DNA from: Pseudobutyrivibrio sp. UBA3626
Lineage (GTDB): Bacteria > Bacillota > Clostridia > Lachnospirales > Lachnospiraceae
Assembly: GCA_002373675.1 (NCBI GenBank)
Contig: DFLF01000013.1
Location: 1-64,000, forward strand
DNA length: 64,000 nt
Direction: 5' to 3'
A model generated the notes under the pieces. It did not search any database and was not told where the DNA came from. It worked only from the letters and a program-made list of their open reading frames with translations. Both the position numbers and the translations under genes were made by a program. Of the stretch, positions 1-9,911 are shown piece by piece. How positions within the stretch are numbered: the first letter of the stretch is position 1; every line of letters begins with the position of its first letter.

Positions 1-185
<185 letters not shown>

Positions 186-195
186 AAAATCTGAT

Positions 196-215
196 CCAAG
201 TTCTTCTGAACTTGG
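196..215 (-). other. rRNA leader hairpin
   Basis: A perfect 8-bp stem (CCAAGTTC / GAACTTGG) with a 4-base loop lies just upstream of the mature 16S 5' end. It is probably part of the leader or processing stem of the rRNA precursor; that role is inferred from position. Confidence 0.5.
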
Positions 216-354
216 CATTAGTTCGTTTTACTGTGTCTAAAATTAGACGTAATTTCTATTCAAAGAAATCTTAGGTTTGCATCTTACCAATTTGGTTATG
301 CTTTGTTTCACTATTTAATTTTCAATGTCCGTTGCGTTGACACGCAACTCTGAT

Positions 355-384
355 ATAATATCACTTCAAAGTAGTACTTGTCAA
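355..384 (-). promoter_or_regulatory. rRNA operon promoter P2
   Basis: The minus strand has TTGACA (379-384), an 18-base spacer and TATTAT (355-360), a near-consensus sigma-A promoter about 170 bases upstream of mature 16S. It is of Bacillota type and unlike the Bacteroidota -33/-7 promoter, which supports a chimeric join further downstream. Confidence 0.85.
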
Positions 385-403
385 CAACATTTTTCAAAAA
401 ATT

Positions 404-439
404 CACACATAAATTTTTGAAAACAAAAATTCGTGTGTG
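404..439. repeat. inverted repeat between rRNA promoters
   Basis: Two arms of about 16 bases (404-419 and 424-439), rich in A/T with CACAC/GTGTG ends, form an imperfect hairpin between P1 and P2. It could fold in the P1 transcript or bind a regulator; the function is unknown. Confidence 0.6.
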
Positions 440-447
440 CAAGTGTA

Positions 448-476
448 ATTTTATCAAGATAATTGGTGAGTGTCAA
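448..476 (-). promoter_or_regulatory. rRNA operon promoter P1
   Basis: The minus strand shows TTGACA (471-476), a 17-base spacer and TAAAAT (448-453). Together with P2 it gives the tandem promoter arrangement usual for rRNA operons. Confidence 0.8.
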
Positions 477-511
477 CTGGTTTTTCCCTTATATTTTCAA
501 GGGTTTTGACA

Positions 512-558
512 TAAAAATAGATATTGTATTTGTACAATATACAAACCACAATATCTAT
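512..558 (-). terminator. rho-independent terminator after the cvpA-like gene
   Basis: On the minus strand an 11-bp stem (ATAGATATTGT with ACAATATCTAT, arms 548-558 and 517-527) contains a smaller internal stem and is followed by a T run at 512-516. It closes the 7422-578 operon and separates it from the rRNA promoters. Confidence 0.75.
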
Positions 559-577
559 AAGTTAAAAGAAAAAAATA

Positions 578-1354
578 TTAAAAGAAATAATAAAACAATG
601 TAATAAGTAAATTGTTCTCGTAGAGATAAGTCAGAAACGAGCTCTTCTCTATCATAGGTATAAAATATTGTCCAAATGATGTGGATGCAGTTATGGATAC
701 AATGAACAAAAAGAGCCATGTAATAAAGAATCCTTTTACCACACCAAGCAACATTCCTATCCATGAAGTCACGCCATGTATAATAGGAAGATCTTGCAAA
801 TGCTTAATAATTGCATACACAATCCAGCAGATAATCTTGGCTATAACAAATGCAATTAAACAAGCAACTCCTCTTAGTATATAAGAAGTGACTGTATCTG
901 CTACTCCATTTACAACATTATCCTTTAGCTGTGTGACCTGATTAGAAGCATCTCCAATTATTCCATTTGCAGAATCCTTTATAGAACTGCTTACATCAGA
1001 AACCACATCCGTCGAAAATGAATCTGGCAAGGTAATACCGTTTTCAGCAAGAAACTTCTCTATAGAACCCTCATTTACATCATTAATATTCGCATTAGAT
1101 ACAGCATTTCCAGAAGAGCCGACAGCTTTCTCGATTGTACTATCAACATAGGTCTTGGCAGAACCTGATATAGTATTTGCCCAACCAGTGTTTTGCACTA
1201 TGAAGGCATAGATGTATGGGTTGGTTACAATCACAAAAAATGCAATAAATATCCAGGAGAATATATTAAACAGCACTCCCAACAAACCTTTTACATATCC
1301 AATTACCGCAAATATTACAATTACTGCTATAACAGCAATTAATAAAATACTCAT
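578..1354 (-). CDS. CvpA family membrane protein
   Basis: A 258-residue integral membrane protein of the CvpA (colicin V production) family, whose molecular role in Bacillota is poorly known. Two hydrophobic segments at about 3-21 and 25-48 are followed by a polar Ser/Asp/Asn-rich stretch at about 60-150. Two more hydrophobic segments lie at about 158-185 and 196-222. The polar insert makes it longer than the usual 160-180 residues of the family. The start is supported by AAGGAT seven bases upstream. It is the last gene of an operon with the TPR/AAA protein, glgB and the DUF5711 protein, 15 bases behind the last, and is followed by a terminator. A role at the cell envelope is likely but not shown by the sequence. 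Confidence 0.82.
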   Translation of the reverse strand: MSILLIAVIAVIVIFAVIGYVKGLLGVLFNIFSWIFIAFFVIVTNPYIYAFIVQNTGWANTISGSAKTYVDSTIEKAVGSSGNAVSNANINDVNEGSIEKFLAENGITLPDSFSTDVVSDVSSSIKDSANGIIGDASNQVTQLKDNVVNGVADTVTSYILRGVACLIAFVIAKIICWIVYAIIKHLQDLPIIHGVTSWIGMLLGVVKGFFITWLFLFIVSITASTSFGQYFIPMIEKSSFLTYLYENNLLITLFYYFF

Positions 1355-1369
1355 ATCTTATCCTTATTT

Positions 1370-2533
1370 CTAACGCAATCTTACATCTTGAACCATACCA
1401 TTTTGAACAAATATATAATCCTTACTACTATTGCTTGGAAGAATCTTAATTATACTATTATCAAATGTATGCTCAAATCTCTTAATACCTGATATTCTAT
1501 GAATCTCGGCTGTCTTATCTGATGATATAACTACGTCATCATTTTCCAGCATATACACATTGGTATATGATCCGCTTATCTCTTTATCAAGCTTTTTCCA
1601 TCCGGACATACCATAGACGTACATCTTCTTAACTGTCTCACCTTTGTCATTAGTCTCCGGACCGATATAGCCAAAGTTATTATCATTGTAGAAGATACTA
1701 TCTATGTTGCCTTGAGAGAAAATCTCCTTCTTAAGCTTAGGTTCCGAACTGTCATTGAATAAGGCAATCTCATGATCTCCAAACGCAACGAGATTACCAT
1801 TAGACATAAATTCTACTCTAGGCATAACCATGTCCGAGAAGGAGTAGTTTCCTGTAATATTGTCTTTCTTATCTTGCCCTGATGATCCAAAATCATAGAA
1901 AGTAAGTGTTGTCTGTACATTTCCCGTATTAAAGCAAATCGAAGAGACAGCAAGTCTCTTCCCATCTTCTGAGAATGAAATATCAATAGGTATACCTGAA
2001 TTCTCAACATGCATTTCACCTGATGCAATTAACTCTCCTTCGATATCTCTAATCTCAAGATAACTTGCGTCATGCTGATTCATTAGAACAGCAACGCTTC
2101 CATTATCAGCAACACATGCTCTAAGAATCGGCTTAGAAGTTGTAACCGAGCCCTTACGGCCAGTTGAATTCATAATATACACATTCGTCCCACCCCGATC
2201 GTATAGAGCAACGTAGTCATCGCAAATGTCTATACTAGGTGAAGACATATCAAAGGCCTCATTCCATATAAGGTCACCATTTTTGCTAACATAGAAGGCG
2301 CCGTCGGAATTGTATTTTATGATATTACCATGGAAGGATTCATAGGCAGTGCCATCTGAATCCTCCATCTTGACATCATTTTTAATTGTGTAGTCTGAAT
2401 AGGTGCGAAAATTGCTAATGGTATACCATACCAAAAGAATAAGGAGTGTAACACCAACACCTATCGTAAGTTTCTTATGTCTCTTCACAAAGTCTGTGAC
2501 TTTATCAAAGACATCCATCAATTTGTCTTGCAT
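1370..2533 (-). CDS. DUF5711 family membrane-anchored beta-propeller-like protein
   Basis: A 387-residue protein with a short cytoplasmic N-terminus, one transmembrane helix at about 21-39, and a long exported part built of repeated short beta-strand blocks of propeller type (for example YVALYDRGG, SVAVLMNQHD, NLVAFGDHEIALF). This matches the DUF5711 family, common in Lachnospiraceae and of unknown function. The start lies nine bases after the glgB stop with AAGGA upstream, so it is translated from the same mRNA as glgB. Linkage to a CvpA-type membrane protein suggests an envelope role; glycogen-related function is only a neighbourhood argument. Confidence 0.75.
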   Translation of the reverse strand: MQDKLMDVFDKVTDFVKRHKKLTIGVGVTLLILLVWYTISNFRTYSDYTIKNDVKMEDSDGTAYESFHGNIIKYNSDGAFYVSKNGDLIWNEAFDMSSPSIDICDDYVALYDRGGTNVYIMNSTGRKGSVTTSKPILRACVADNGSVAVLMNQHDASYLEIRDIEGELIASGEMHVENSGIPIDISFSEDGKRLAVSSICFNTGNVQTTLTFYDFGSSGQDKKDNITGNYSFSDMVMPRVEFMSNGNLVAFGDHEIALFNDSSEPKLKKEIFSQGNIDSIFYNDNNFGYIGPETNDKGETVKKMYVYGMSGWKKLDKEISGSYTNVYMLENDDVVISSDKTAEIHRISGIKRFEHTFDNSIIKILPSNSSKDYIFVQNGMVQDVRLR

Positions 2534-2542
2534 TATATATCC

Positions 2543-4444
2543 TTAGTACTTAAAGATTGCTACTCCATATGGTGCAAGAGGATATCCAAGAGAGTGACTT
2601 CTTCCGTCACATTCTTGCTCTTCACTCTTATAATTAACCTTTCTACTTGTAGATTCACCACCGTACTTTGTAGATTCACTATTAATAAGTAGTTTATATG
2701 TACCACTTTTTGGAACACCTACTCTATAATCATCATACTCAATTGGTGTAAAGTTAACTACACACAGAATATTATTCTTGCCGTCTTTTGACTTACGAAC
2801 AAAACTAAAAATTCCACGATAAGAATCGTTAGCATTAATCCATTCAAATCCTTCCCAGCTACAATCAAGTTCATATAGCGCAGGGTTATCTTTGTACATA
2901 TGAAGTAAATCTTTCATAAATACATTAACAGACTTATTGTTTGGATTATCAAGTAAGTACCAGTCGAGTTCTCTCTCTTCTGACCACTCCTGATATTGAG
3001 CAAAATCCTGTCCCATAAATAGTAGCTTCTTGCCTGGATGACACATCATAAATGCATATCCGGCTTTAAGGTTCTTGAATTTGTCAATCTCGAAGCCAGG
3101 CATCTTATTAATCATAGAACACTTGAGATGAACAACCTCGTCATGAGATAATACAAGAATATATTTCTCATATTGGTTATAACTCATGGCAAATGTCATC
3201 TTGTTGTGATTATCTTTTCTAAAATATGGATCAAGCTTCATGTAATCCAAGAAATCATGCATCCATCCCATATTCCATTTATATGAGAAATTAAGACCAT
3301 TCTCTGTCACGTCACCTGTAACCTTAGGCCATGCAGTTGACTCTTCTGCAATCATTAGAACACCCTTATTACGTCCAGTAATAAGTGTATTAATATGCTT
3401 GAAGAATTCTATTGCTTCAAGGTTCTGATTACTTCCATACTTGTTGGCAATCCACTGGCCATCTTCTTTACCATAGTCAAGATAAAGCATTGATGCTACC
3501 GCATCTACACGAAGTCCATCTATATGATACTTCTCAACCCACATAAGAGCGCTTCCGATTAAGAAATTCTTAACCTCATTCTTACCATAATTGAAAATCT
3601 TTGTTCCCCAGTCAGGGTGTTCTCCCATCTTAGGGTCTGGATACTCATATAGAGGTTCCCCGTCAAAATCAGCAAGGCCATGGGCATCTTTAGGAAAATG
3701 TGCCGGTACCCAGTCCAGGATTACTCCAATATTATTCTTATGGAATGTATCAATTAAATACATAAAGTCATCTGGCGTTCCATACCTTGATGTAGGAGCG
3801 TAATAACCTGTTACCTGGTATCCCCAGGAACCATCAAATGGATATTCTGATACACCCATAAGCTCAACGTGAGTATATCCCATATCAACAACATATTTAG
3901 AAAGCTTATCAGCAAGCTCTCTATATGTGTAGAATCCGTCATCCTCACGACCAGGATGTCTCATCCAGGATCCTAGATGTACTTCATAGATAGTCATTGG
4001 CTGTTCAAAATAATCGTCACCATGCTTTTCTCTTTCCTTAATCCATTCCTGATCCTTCCACTTGTATTTGTCAGCATTATATATAATTGATGCTGTACCA
4101 GGTCTAAGTTCACAAGTTGTTGCATATGGATCTGACTTATAAATCTTTCTTCCTTCTGCAGTATAGATTACATACTTATAAAGCTGTCCTTCCTTAGCAT
4201 CCGGAGAGAACACTTCCCATACACCCATCTCAGTTGGATCAACCCTTGTCATCATTGTTGCAGTCTCATTCCAGTCATTGAATTCACCAATAACCGATAC
4301 AGCAGCTGCATGTGGCGCCCATACATCAAAGACTACGCCCTTCTTTTTCTTACGTGTCTTAATATGCGCACCCATTTTCTTGTAAATGTCATAATGTGTT
4401 GATTGTCCAAATAAATAACAATCCAGGTCTGTAAAATTCTTCAT
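2543..4444 (-). CDS. glgB: 1,4-alpha-glucan branching enzyme
   Basis: Cytoplasmic glycogen branching enzyme (GH13), which cuts alpha-1,4 chains and rejoins them as alpha-1,6 branches. An N-terminal CBM48-like domain (GVVFDVWAPHA, VIGEFNDWN) precedes the catalytic barrel. The nucleophile is Asp314 in GLRVDAVASM, the acid/base Glu lies in MIAEEST (about 367-368), and the third acid is in LSHDEV (about 435). A C-terminal all-beta domain ends the protein. I start at the ATG at 4444 (633 residues) because GGGGGA sits eight bases before it and it overlaps the upstream stop as ATGA. An in-frame ATG at 4459 has no ribosome binding site. No other glycogen gene is in the window, so the rest of the pathway must be elsewhere. 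Confidence 0.95.
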   Translation of the reverse strand: MKNFTDLDCYLFGQSTHYDIYKKMGAHIKTRKKKKGVVFDVWAPHAAAVSVIGEFNDWNETATMMTRVDPTEMGVWEVFSPDAKEGQLYKYVIYTAEGRKIYKSDPYATTCELRPGTASIIYNADKYKWKDQEWIKEREKHGDDYFEQPMTIYEVHLGSWMRHPGREDDGFYTYRELADKLSKYVVDMGYTHVELMGVSEYPFDGSWGYQVTGYYAPTSRYGTPDDFMYLIDTFHKNNIGVILDWVPAHFPKDAHGLADFDGEPLYEYPDPKMGEHPDWGTKIFNYGKNEVKNFLIGSALMWVEKYHIDGLRVDAVASMLYLDYGKEDGQWIANKYGSNQNLEAIEFFKHINTLITGRNKGVLMIAEESTAWPKVTGDVTENGLNFSYKWNMGWMHDFLDYMKLDPYFRKDNHNKMTFAMSYNQYEKYILVLSHDEVVHLKCSMINKMPGFEIDKFKNLKAGYAFMMCHPGKKLLFMGQDFAQYQEWSEERELDWYLLDNPNNKSVNVFMKDLLHMYKDNPALYELDCSWEGFEWINANDSYRGIFSFVRKSKDGKNNILCVVNFTPIEYDDYRVGVPKSGTYKLLINSESTKYGGESTSRKVNYKSEEQECDGRSHSLGYPLAPYGVAIFKY

Positions 4445-7422
4445 ATCTTTGTCCCCCATTTATATTGATTTTGGAAATCCTTCTCCCTTAATATCATGAA
4501 TCCATTATCATCATACTTCTTATTACCAAATCTTTCAAACATCTTCTTCATTCCACCCCTGTCGGCATTCTCCATGGCTTCATCCATTATTTCTTTGACT
4601 TCTGCTATGGCAGTTGGATGATCGAGAGATTGTATTATATTAATTCTATCATATAATGCCAAAATTCCCATCTCTTCTATTACGCATTCGCAATCCTCGG
4701 CGTATTTCTTAGCAAACTCTACTAATTCATCAATAGTAAATGGTGGAATTACTATCTTCTCAGTAAACTCTTTGCTAAGTTCTCCTGACGTATTCATGAT
4801 TCTTTCTATTCCAATCTTAGAATCTTCTAATATAATAAGAATTCCACTTCTATCATTCTCAATCATAAGAAGGAGTCTAATTAAGGTCTCGCGATTCATC
4901 TCGCCGGCCTTCTCAATAATTAGACAACCACCCTGTATCTTGCTAAACAGTGTTGCAATATCTTTGCCATTTAACTTATCACCATCTACTTTACCAACAT
5001 TTCCAGCAGGAAGATTAATCTGGCTCTGCAATACCTTAACAATAGATGTGGCAAGCATTGTCTTACCACTTCCTGGTATGCCCTGTACGATTATATGGCC
5101 ACCCTTTTCTCTCTTACCTTGCAAATACACCTTCGTGTTGGTAAGTGCTTTACAAAGGGTTCGCTCCATACCTTCAATAGGCATAAAGTATGAGAATATA
5201 TCCTTCTCTTCTTTGGTTAGATGAACCATAGTTTCTTCATCGAAATCATCTTCATCCTCTTCTATTTCTTCGACAGGTGCAATCTGTGGTAAGTCATCCT
5301 CTTCCTCCTCTACATCTGTCTGTGGTTTGAATAAGTCATCATCAAGTTCTTCGCCAAGCGTAGCTACAGCAAGACGTTGAGTGTCATCAATTGACTCCTC
5401 TTCTTCAGCACCTATATCATATATATCATCTAAATCATCTGATTCTTCTGTCTCTTCGATGTCTTCTTCAACAGGCTCTTCTATTCTTGGTAAAACTCTA
5501 GTCTTAGACTTCTCCCAGTTAGATGGCATACGTTCTACTTCTGGCTTACTGACTTCTGGAGAAATCTCAACCTCAGCCTCTTCTAATTCTTCATCATCTG
5601 TTATAGGAGTTATCTCCGGCTCTTCACTCTTTCCTATCGCCTCATCAATATGACTTTGAAGTGATTTATTAATATCTTCAACAATCTTACTTGCTTCTTC
5701 TAGCTTAGTCTGTCGACTCTCATCCTGGTTTCTAAGAATATTACTATTCTGAATCTCTTCTTCACTAAGAACCGGTGGCTTCCATGAAGACATTCCTGAC
5801 TTTGAATCAACAACTGTTTCTTCTTCTGGTTTTTCTTTACCTATTATGTGTTCTTTGTCTATCTCAACTACAGGAAGTTCTACTCCCTTTTCCTGCTGTG
5901 TTCCGTCAGCTGTAAATTTAGGAACGGTATACGTTTTTTCCTCACTTTCCACAGCTGCTTTCGCATCTTCAACTACTTTTGCTTCTGCATTCTTCTTAAG
6001 TCTTGCAAGTTCTTTGAGCTTAGCTTCTGTCTCAGCTTTAATTCTTGCTCTTTCTTTCGCCTTCGCTTCTTCTCTCGCCCTGGCTTCCTCTTCCTCCTTC
6101 GCTTTGGCCTCTGCCTCTTCTCTTGCCTTAGCTTCTTCTTCAGCTTTTGCTTTGGCCTCTTCTTCTGCTTCTTGCGCCTGAGTCAACACTTCTTCCTTCA
6201 TAAGTTCTGAAGGGGTAACTCCTGCTTCCAATCTTGGCATGGCATCTTCAAGCTTATCCATGATTTGATTGGCTTCTTCAATAGCATTTTCTTTTGCCCG
6301 CTTAAGCTTCAAATCCTCTGCTTTCTCTAATGCTTCTTCTGCTGCCCTCTGAGTCTTAGCCCAGCTATCCATTACATCCTGAATAGTAATCTGACCTTCT
6401 ATCTGCTGCTCCTTCTCGCCTTCTTCTGGAACAAACAGACTAATCTGACCGTCATCTTCTTCTAATAATTCCTGGAATTTATTCTTAATAGAAGCATCTA
6501 TTTCTTTGCCTTCCTGCTTCTGCTTAGTTGCAACTTCATCAAGGGTTTCTTGTACCTGAAGATAAGGAATATCCTCTATTAATTCTTTAATGTTCTCAAG
6601 GTTATCTTCTACATCTCCTTCTTTTGTTGCCTCCATTATCTCTTCGATATTTCTCTTAATCTCCGCCTGAAGATTAACAGTGTTGAAATGTTCTGGTGAC
6701 TCTTCTACAGTTGCAATATCGATGTCGTGATGTAGCACCTCGCCAGATTCAAGCATTTCATTCGCTTTGAAATGTGTTATTCCTTTCCTCTGGTTCTTTA
6801 ACTCTTTGTACTTCTCTGCCTGCTCATCATCTAGTGGACTATATAACATCTTAAGCTCTAAAGCTTTGGCCACATAAGGACCATCACCGAACCATATAAT
6901 GATCTCATCACATAACGCAATGCAGCTGTCAGCATCTCCAGCTCTATGATATAGATAAGCAAGTTCGAACGCCCACTCCTCGATGAAATCGTTATTCTTC
7001 ATTTCCTCAAGAATAAGAATAAGTTCTCTTATATCGGCATTCTTTGCTTTGGCAATATTGTATCTAAGAATGTATTTCTTACTATCATGTGGAGCAATCT
7101 GAACAAACTCTTCAACATATTTTTCAGCCTCTTCGATTTCGCCCATTTTAACGCACACCAAAGTCAGATGATATAATATCATCCTTCCTATTGGCGATCT
7201 GTCATGAGCAAATTCAAGTAAGGTCTTACTATCTTCTATATGTCCGAGCTTCTCGTAGAGATTACTTATCTCAATTAACGCATTGACGTTACGAATCTTA
7301 CGCCAGTTAACGCTATCTAGAAGGTCTAGCGCATCTGCCTCTCCACCTGATTTAATTAGAGCTTGTGCTTCGTTGATTAAATTCTTGTAATCATTTCTAT
7401 CCAAATCTCTATACCTCTTCAC
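4441..7422 (-). CDS. large TPR-like / acidic / AAA ATPase-like protein of unknown function
   Basis: A 993-residue soluble protein in three parts. Residues 1-215 are helical TPR-like repeats. The middle holds a long Ala/Glu/Lys-rich helical stretch (about 395-520) and a very acidic linker (about 630-760). The last 215 residues resemble a CbxX/CfxQ (SpoVK-like) AAA domain, with Walker A GIPGSGKT at about 781. The usual Walker B Asp-Glu is replaced by Glu-Lys in CLIIEKAG, so ATP hydrolysis may be impaired. The first codon at 7422 is GTG without a clear ribosome binding site; TTG at 7404 with AGAGG nine bases upstream is an equally good start. It heads the glgB operon with a 4-base ATGA overlap. 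I do not recognise a named family, and the function is unknown. Confidence 0.72.
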   Translation of the reverse strand: MKRYRDLDRNDYKNLINEAQALIKSGGEADALDLLDSVNWRKIRNVNALIEISNLYEKLGHIEDSKTLLEFAHDRSPIGRMILYHLTLVCVKMGEIEEAEKYVEEFVQIAPHDSKKYILRYNIAKAKNADIRELILILEEMKNNDFIEEWAFELAYLYHRAGDADSCIALCDEIIIWFGDGPYVAKALELKMLYSPLDDEQAEKYKELKNQRKGITHFKANEMLESGEVLHHDIDIATVEESPEHFNTVNLQAEIKRNIEEIMEATKEGDVEDNLENIKELIEDIPYLQVQETLDEVATKQKQEGKEIDASIKNKFQELLEEDDGQISLFVPEEGEKEQQIEGQITIQDVMDSWAKTQRAAEEALEKAEDLKLKRAKENAIEEANQIMDKLEDAMPRLEAGVTPSELMKEEVLTQAQEAEEEAKAKAEEEAKAREEAEAKAKEEEEARAREEAKAKERARIKAETEAKLKELARLKKNAEAKVVEDAKAAVESEEKTYTVPKFTADGTQQEKGVELPVVEIDKEHIIGKEKPEEETVVDSKSGMSSWKPPVLSEEEIQNSNILRNQDESRQTKLEEASKIVEDINKSLQSHIDEAIGKSEEPEITPITDDEELEEAEVEISPEVSKPEVERMPSNWEKSKTRVLPRIEEPVEEDIEETEESDDLDDIYDIGAEEEESIDDTQRLAVATLGEELDDDLFKPQTDVEEEEDDLPQIAPVEEIEEDEDDFDEETMVHLTKEEKDIFSYFMPIEGMERTLCKALTNTKVYLQGKREKGGHIIVQGIPGSGKTMLATSIVKVLQSQINLPAGNVGKVDGDKLNGKDIATLFSKIQGGCLIIEKAGEMNRETLIRLLLMIENDRSGILIILEDSKIGIERIMNTSGELSKEFTEKIVIPPFTIDELVEFAKKYAEDCECVIEEMGILALYDRINIIQSLDHPTAIAEVKEIMDEAMENADRGGMKKMFERFGNKKYDDNGFMILREKDFQNQYKWGTKI

Positions 7423-7473
7423 TGTGTCTAAGACAACTATTATTTCTTCTTCTCTTTATCTTTTGCTTCTATT

Positions 7474-9759
7474 CTAGCCTCTATAATAATTGATTAAACA
7501 ACCCTTAAGTATTATGTCTCTCTCGTCATCTGTCAATTCACCAATTTTTAATGTGAATTTATTAAGCTTACCTTCTTTTACAACATAAGCTTCTACTTCT
7601 GAAGAAGCATTTTCAATTGCATCTCTAATATCTGGAACAAAGATATAATCATCAACTGTAAATGGCAAGTCTCCCTCATCAATAATGAATGGAATCATAC
7701 CCCAGTTAATAAGATTAGATCTATATCTCTTGGTTGCGTAATCGTTAGCAATATTAGCCCAACCACCGAGGACTTTCTGACAAGATGCTGCCTGCTCTCT
7801 TGCTGACCCGTCTCCCGGTTTAACTGCGAAAATCGTACTTCCAACTCCAAAGTTATCATGATTAACATCTGGATAGGTCTCTTTAACAGTATGAACTATC
7901 TCTCTAAGTTCAGGAACCGCTTCTCCAGCACACTCACCTGCCTCAAGAGCTTTCTGGGCCTTCTGAATCTCTTTTGCGCGTCCCACATACTCAGGGTCTT
8001 TTCTAGATAATGTAAATTCTGCAAGTCCAAGAGGATTGGAACGATATGATGATGTTTCTCCAGAAGGAATAAGTTCATCAGTTGTTGTTACCGGATCATG
8101 TATCTCTGATACAACCTTTAAGAATAAATTCTTAGGAAGCGGACTCATCTTAGGCCAGTCTTTGATATTTGGACCAAATTGAATCTCCTGATCTGGATCT
8201 GCCTTTCCCTTAGAATCAAATACTCTATTCTCATATATACTCTTATCAAAGAAATACTTTGGCTTAGTGTAGTTAACATCAATATCAGTTGCCGCTGTAA
8301 GATATCCCTTGTTAGCAGCTGTAGCTGCAATAGATCTTGCATCCATAAGCGCAACGGAAGCAATCTGTCCACTCTGTAGCTTCGAACCTTCTCTGTTAGG
8401 AAAATTACGAGTTGAATGACGAATTGAAAATCCATTATTGCTTGGTGTGTCGCCCGCTCCAAAACAAGGACCACAGAATGCAGTCTTAACAATTGCACCT
8501 GTTGCCATAAGATCTGCAACACAACCATTCTTAACAAGTTCCATATATATAGGTGTACTTGCAGGATATACAGATAAAGTAAATTCATCTGGACCTATAG
8601 ATGCTCCTCTTAAGATATCAGCTGCATCTGTAATATTCTCATATCCACCACCAGCACAACCTGCTATGATTCCCTGATCAACATATAGCTTGCCATTTCT
8701 AACCTTGTCCTTAAGAGTGTAATCAACCTGTCCATCTAGACTTACCTTGGCTCTCTTCTCGCAATCATCTAATATATCCATTAGATTATTATTAAGTTCT
8801 TCTATTGTATATGTGTTGCTTGGATGGAAAGGCATAGCAATCATCGGCTTGATTTCACTAAGGTCGATTTCAATCATGCCATCGTAATAAGCTACTTCAC
8901 TAGGATTCATCTCTTGGTACTCACCTACTCGTCCATGGATATCATAGAAATCCTTTACCTTGGAATCTGTCTTCCAGATTGATGATAGGCATGTAGTCTC
9001 AGTTGTCATAACGTCAACGCCAATTCTGTAGTCAACGCTTAAGTTATCAACACCCGGTCCTACGAATTCCATAACTTTATTCTTAACATAACCCTTGTCA
9101 AACACTTCGCCAATAATAGCAAGAGCAATATCCTGTGGACCAACACCTGGTGCAGGAGCTCCCGTCATGTATATTCCAACAACACCTGGCATGTTGATAT
9201 CATAAGTCTTGCTGAGTAATTGCTTAACAAGCTCAGGTCCGCCTTCGCCCATTGCCATTGTTCCAAGGGCGCCGTATCGTGTGTGTGAGTCTGAACCAAG
9301 AATCATCTTGCCGCATCCTGCAAGCATCTCTCTTGCAAATTGATGAATTACAGCTTGATGTGGTGGTACATAGATTCCGCCATATTTCTTAGCACATGTA
9401 AGTCCGAACATGTGATCATCTTCATTAATTGTTCCTCCTACAGCACAAAGGGAATTATGACAGTTAGTGAGTACATATGGGATTGGGAATCTTTCGAGTC
9501 CAGAAGCTCTTGCCGTCTGAATAATTCCCACATATGTAATATCATGACTTGTTAATTTATCGAATTTGATCTGAAGCTTATCCATATTACCAGACGTATT
9601 ATGGTTCTTGAGAATAGCATAAGCCATTGTATTCTCTTTTGCTTCTTCTTTAGATATTTCTTTTCCTGTTTCTGCCTTTATTACATTAAGAGCATCGTTA
9701 TTATCTTCAACAACTTTGCTGCCATTAACTAAGAATGCTCCGCCTTCATGTAACTTCAT
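7474..9759 (-). CDS. aconitase family hydratase
   Basis: A 761-residue iron-sulfur hydro-lyase of the aconitase/isopropylmalate isomerase superfamily, probably acting as aconitate hydratase on citrate/isocitrate in the cytoplasm. Cluster ligands are expected from TNCHNS or IIAGCAGGG near the middle and from the FCGPCFG pair. SDSHTRYGALG and the C-terminal swivel domain (YRSNLINWGMIPF) are also family features. Length and layout fit the single-chain clostridial hydratase type rather than LeuCD. The start is the ATG at 9759, because GAGGAGG lies six bases before it; a TTG 15 bases further up contains that ribosome binding site. It stands alone, 115 bases past a coiled-coil gene. The exact substrate cannot be read from sequence. 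Confidence 0.85.
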   Translation of the reverse strand: MKLHEGGAFLVNGSKVVEDNNDALNVIKAETGKEISKEEAKENTMAYAILKNHNTSGNMDKLQIKFDKLTSHDITYVGIIQTARASGLERFPIPYVLTNCHNSLCAVGGTINEDDHMFGLTCAKKYGGIYVPPHQAVIHQFAREMLAGCGKMILGSDSHTRYGALGTMAMGEGGPELVKQLLSKTYDINMPGVVGIYMTGAPAPGVGPQDIALAIIGEVFDKGYVKNKVMEFVGPGVDNLSVDYRIGVDVMTTETTCLSSIWKTDSKVKDFYDIHGRVGEYQEMNPSEVAYYDGMIEIDLSEIKPMIAMPFHPSNTYTIEELNNNLMDILDDCEKRAKVSLDGQVDYTLKDKVRNGKLYVDQGIIAGCAGGGYENITDAADILRGASIGPDEFTLSVYPASTPIYMELVKNGCVADLMATGAIVKTAFCGPCFGAGDTPSNNGFSIRHSTRNFPNREGSKLQSGQIASVALMDARSIAATAANKGYLTAATDIDVNYTKPKYFFDKSIYENRVFDSKGKADPDQEIQFGPNIKDWPKMSPLPKNLFLKVVSEIHDPVTTTDELIPSGETSSYRSNPLGLAEFTLSRKDPEYVGRAKEIQKAQKALEAGECAGEAVPELREIVHTVKETYPDVNHDNFGVGSTIFAVKPGDGSAREQAASCQKVLGGWANIANDYATKRYRSNLINWGMIPFIIDEGDLPFTVDDYIFVPDIRDAIENASSEVEAYVVKEGKLNKFTLKIGELTDDERDIILKGCLINYYRG

Positions 9760-9911
9760 ATATGTCCTCCTCAATAATAGGGCTTAAACCCTTCATAATT
9801 TATATCAATGCGCAGTATGCACACAATATCATTTTAATTATATTGATTCTTGACATAAAAAGCAAGACAGACGCTTTATTAATTATTTATTTTATGATTT
9901 GTCAAAGCTTT

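Noticed and set aside
5846..6210. Plus-strand open frames rich in Ser/Ala/Phe opposite the TPR/AAA gene
   Set aside because: They mirror the Ala/Glu/Lys-rich low-complexity codons of the real gene and have no start signals.
7423..7473. Lys/Glu-rich continuation of the aconitase in another frame after its stop
   Set aside because: The protein already has a normal-length C-terminus; the 13-codon frame is likely chance in purine-rich DNA.
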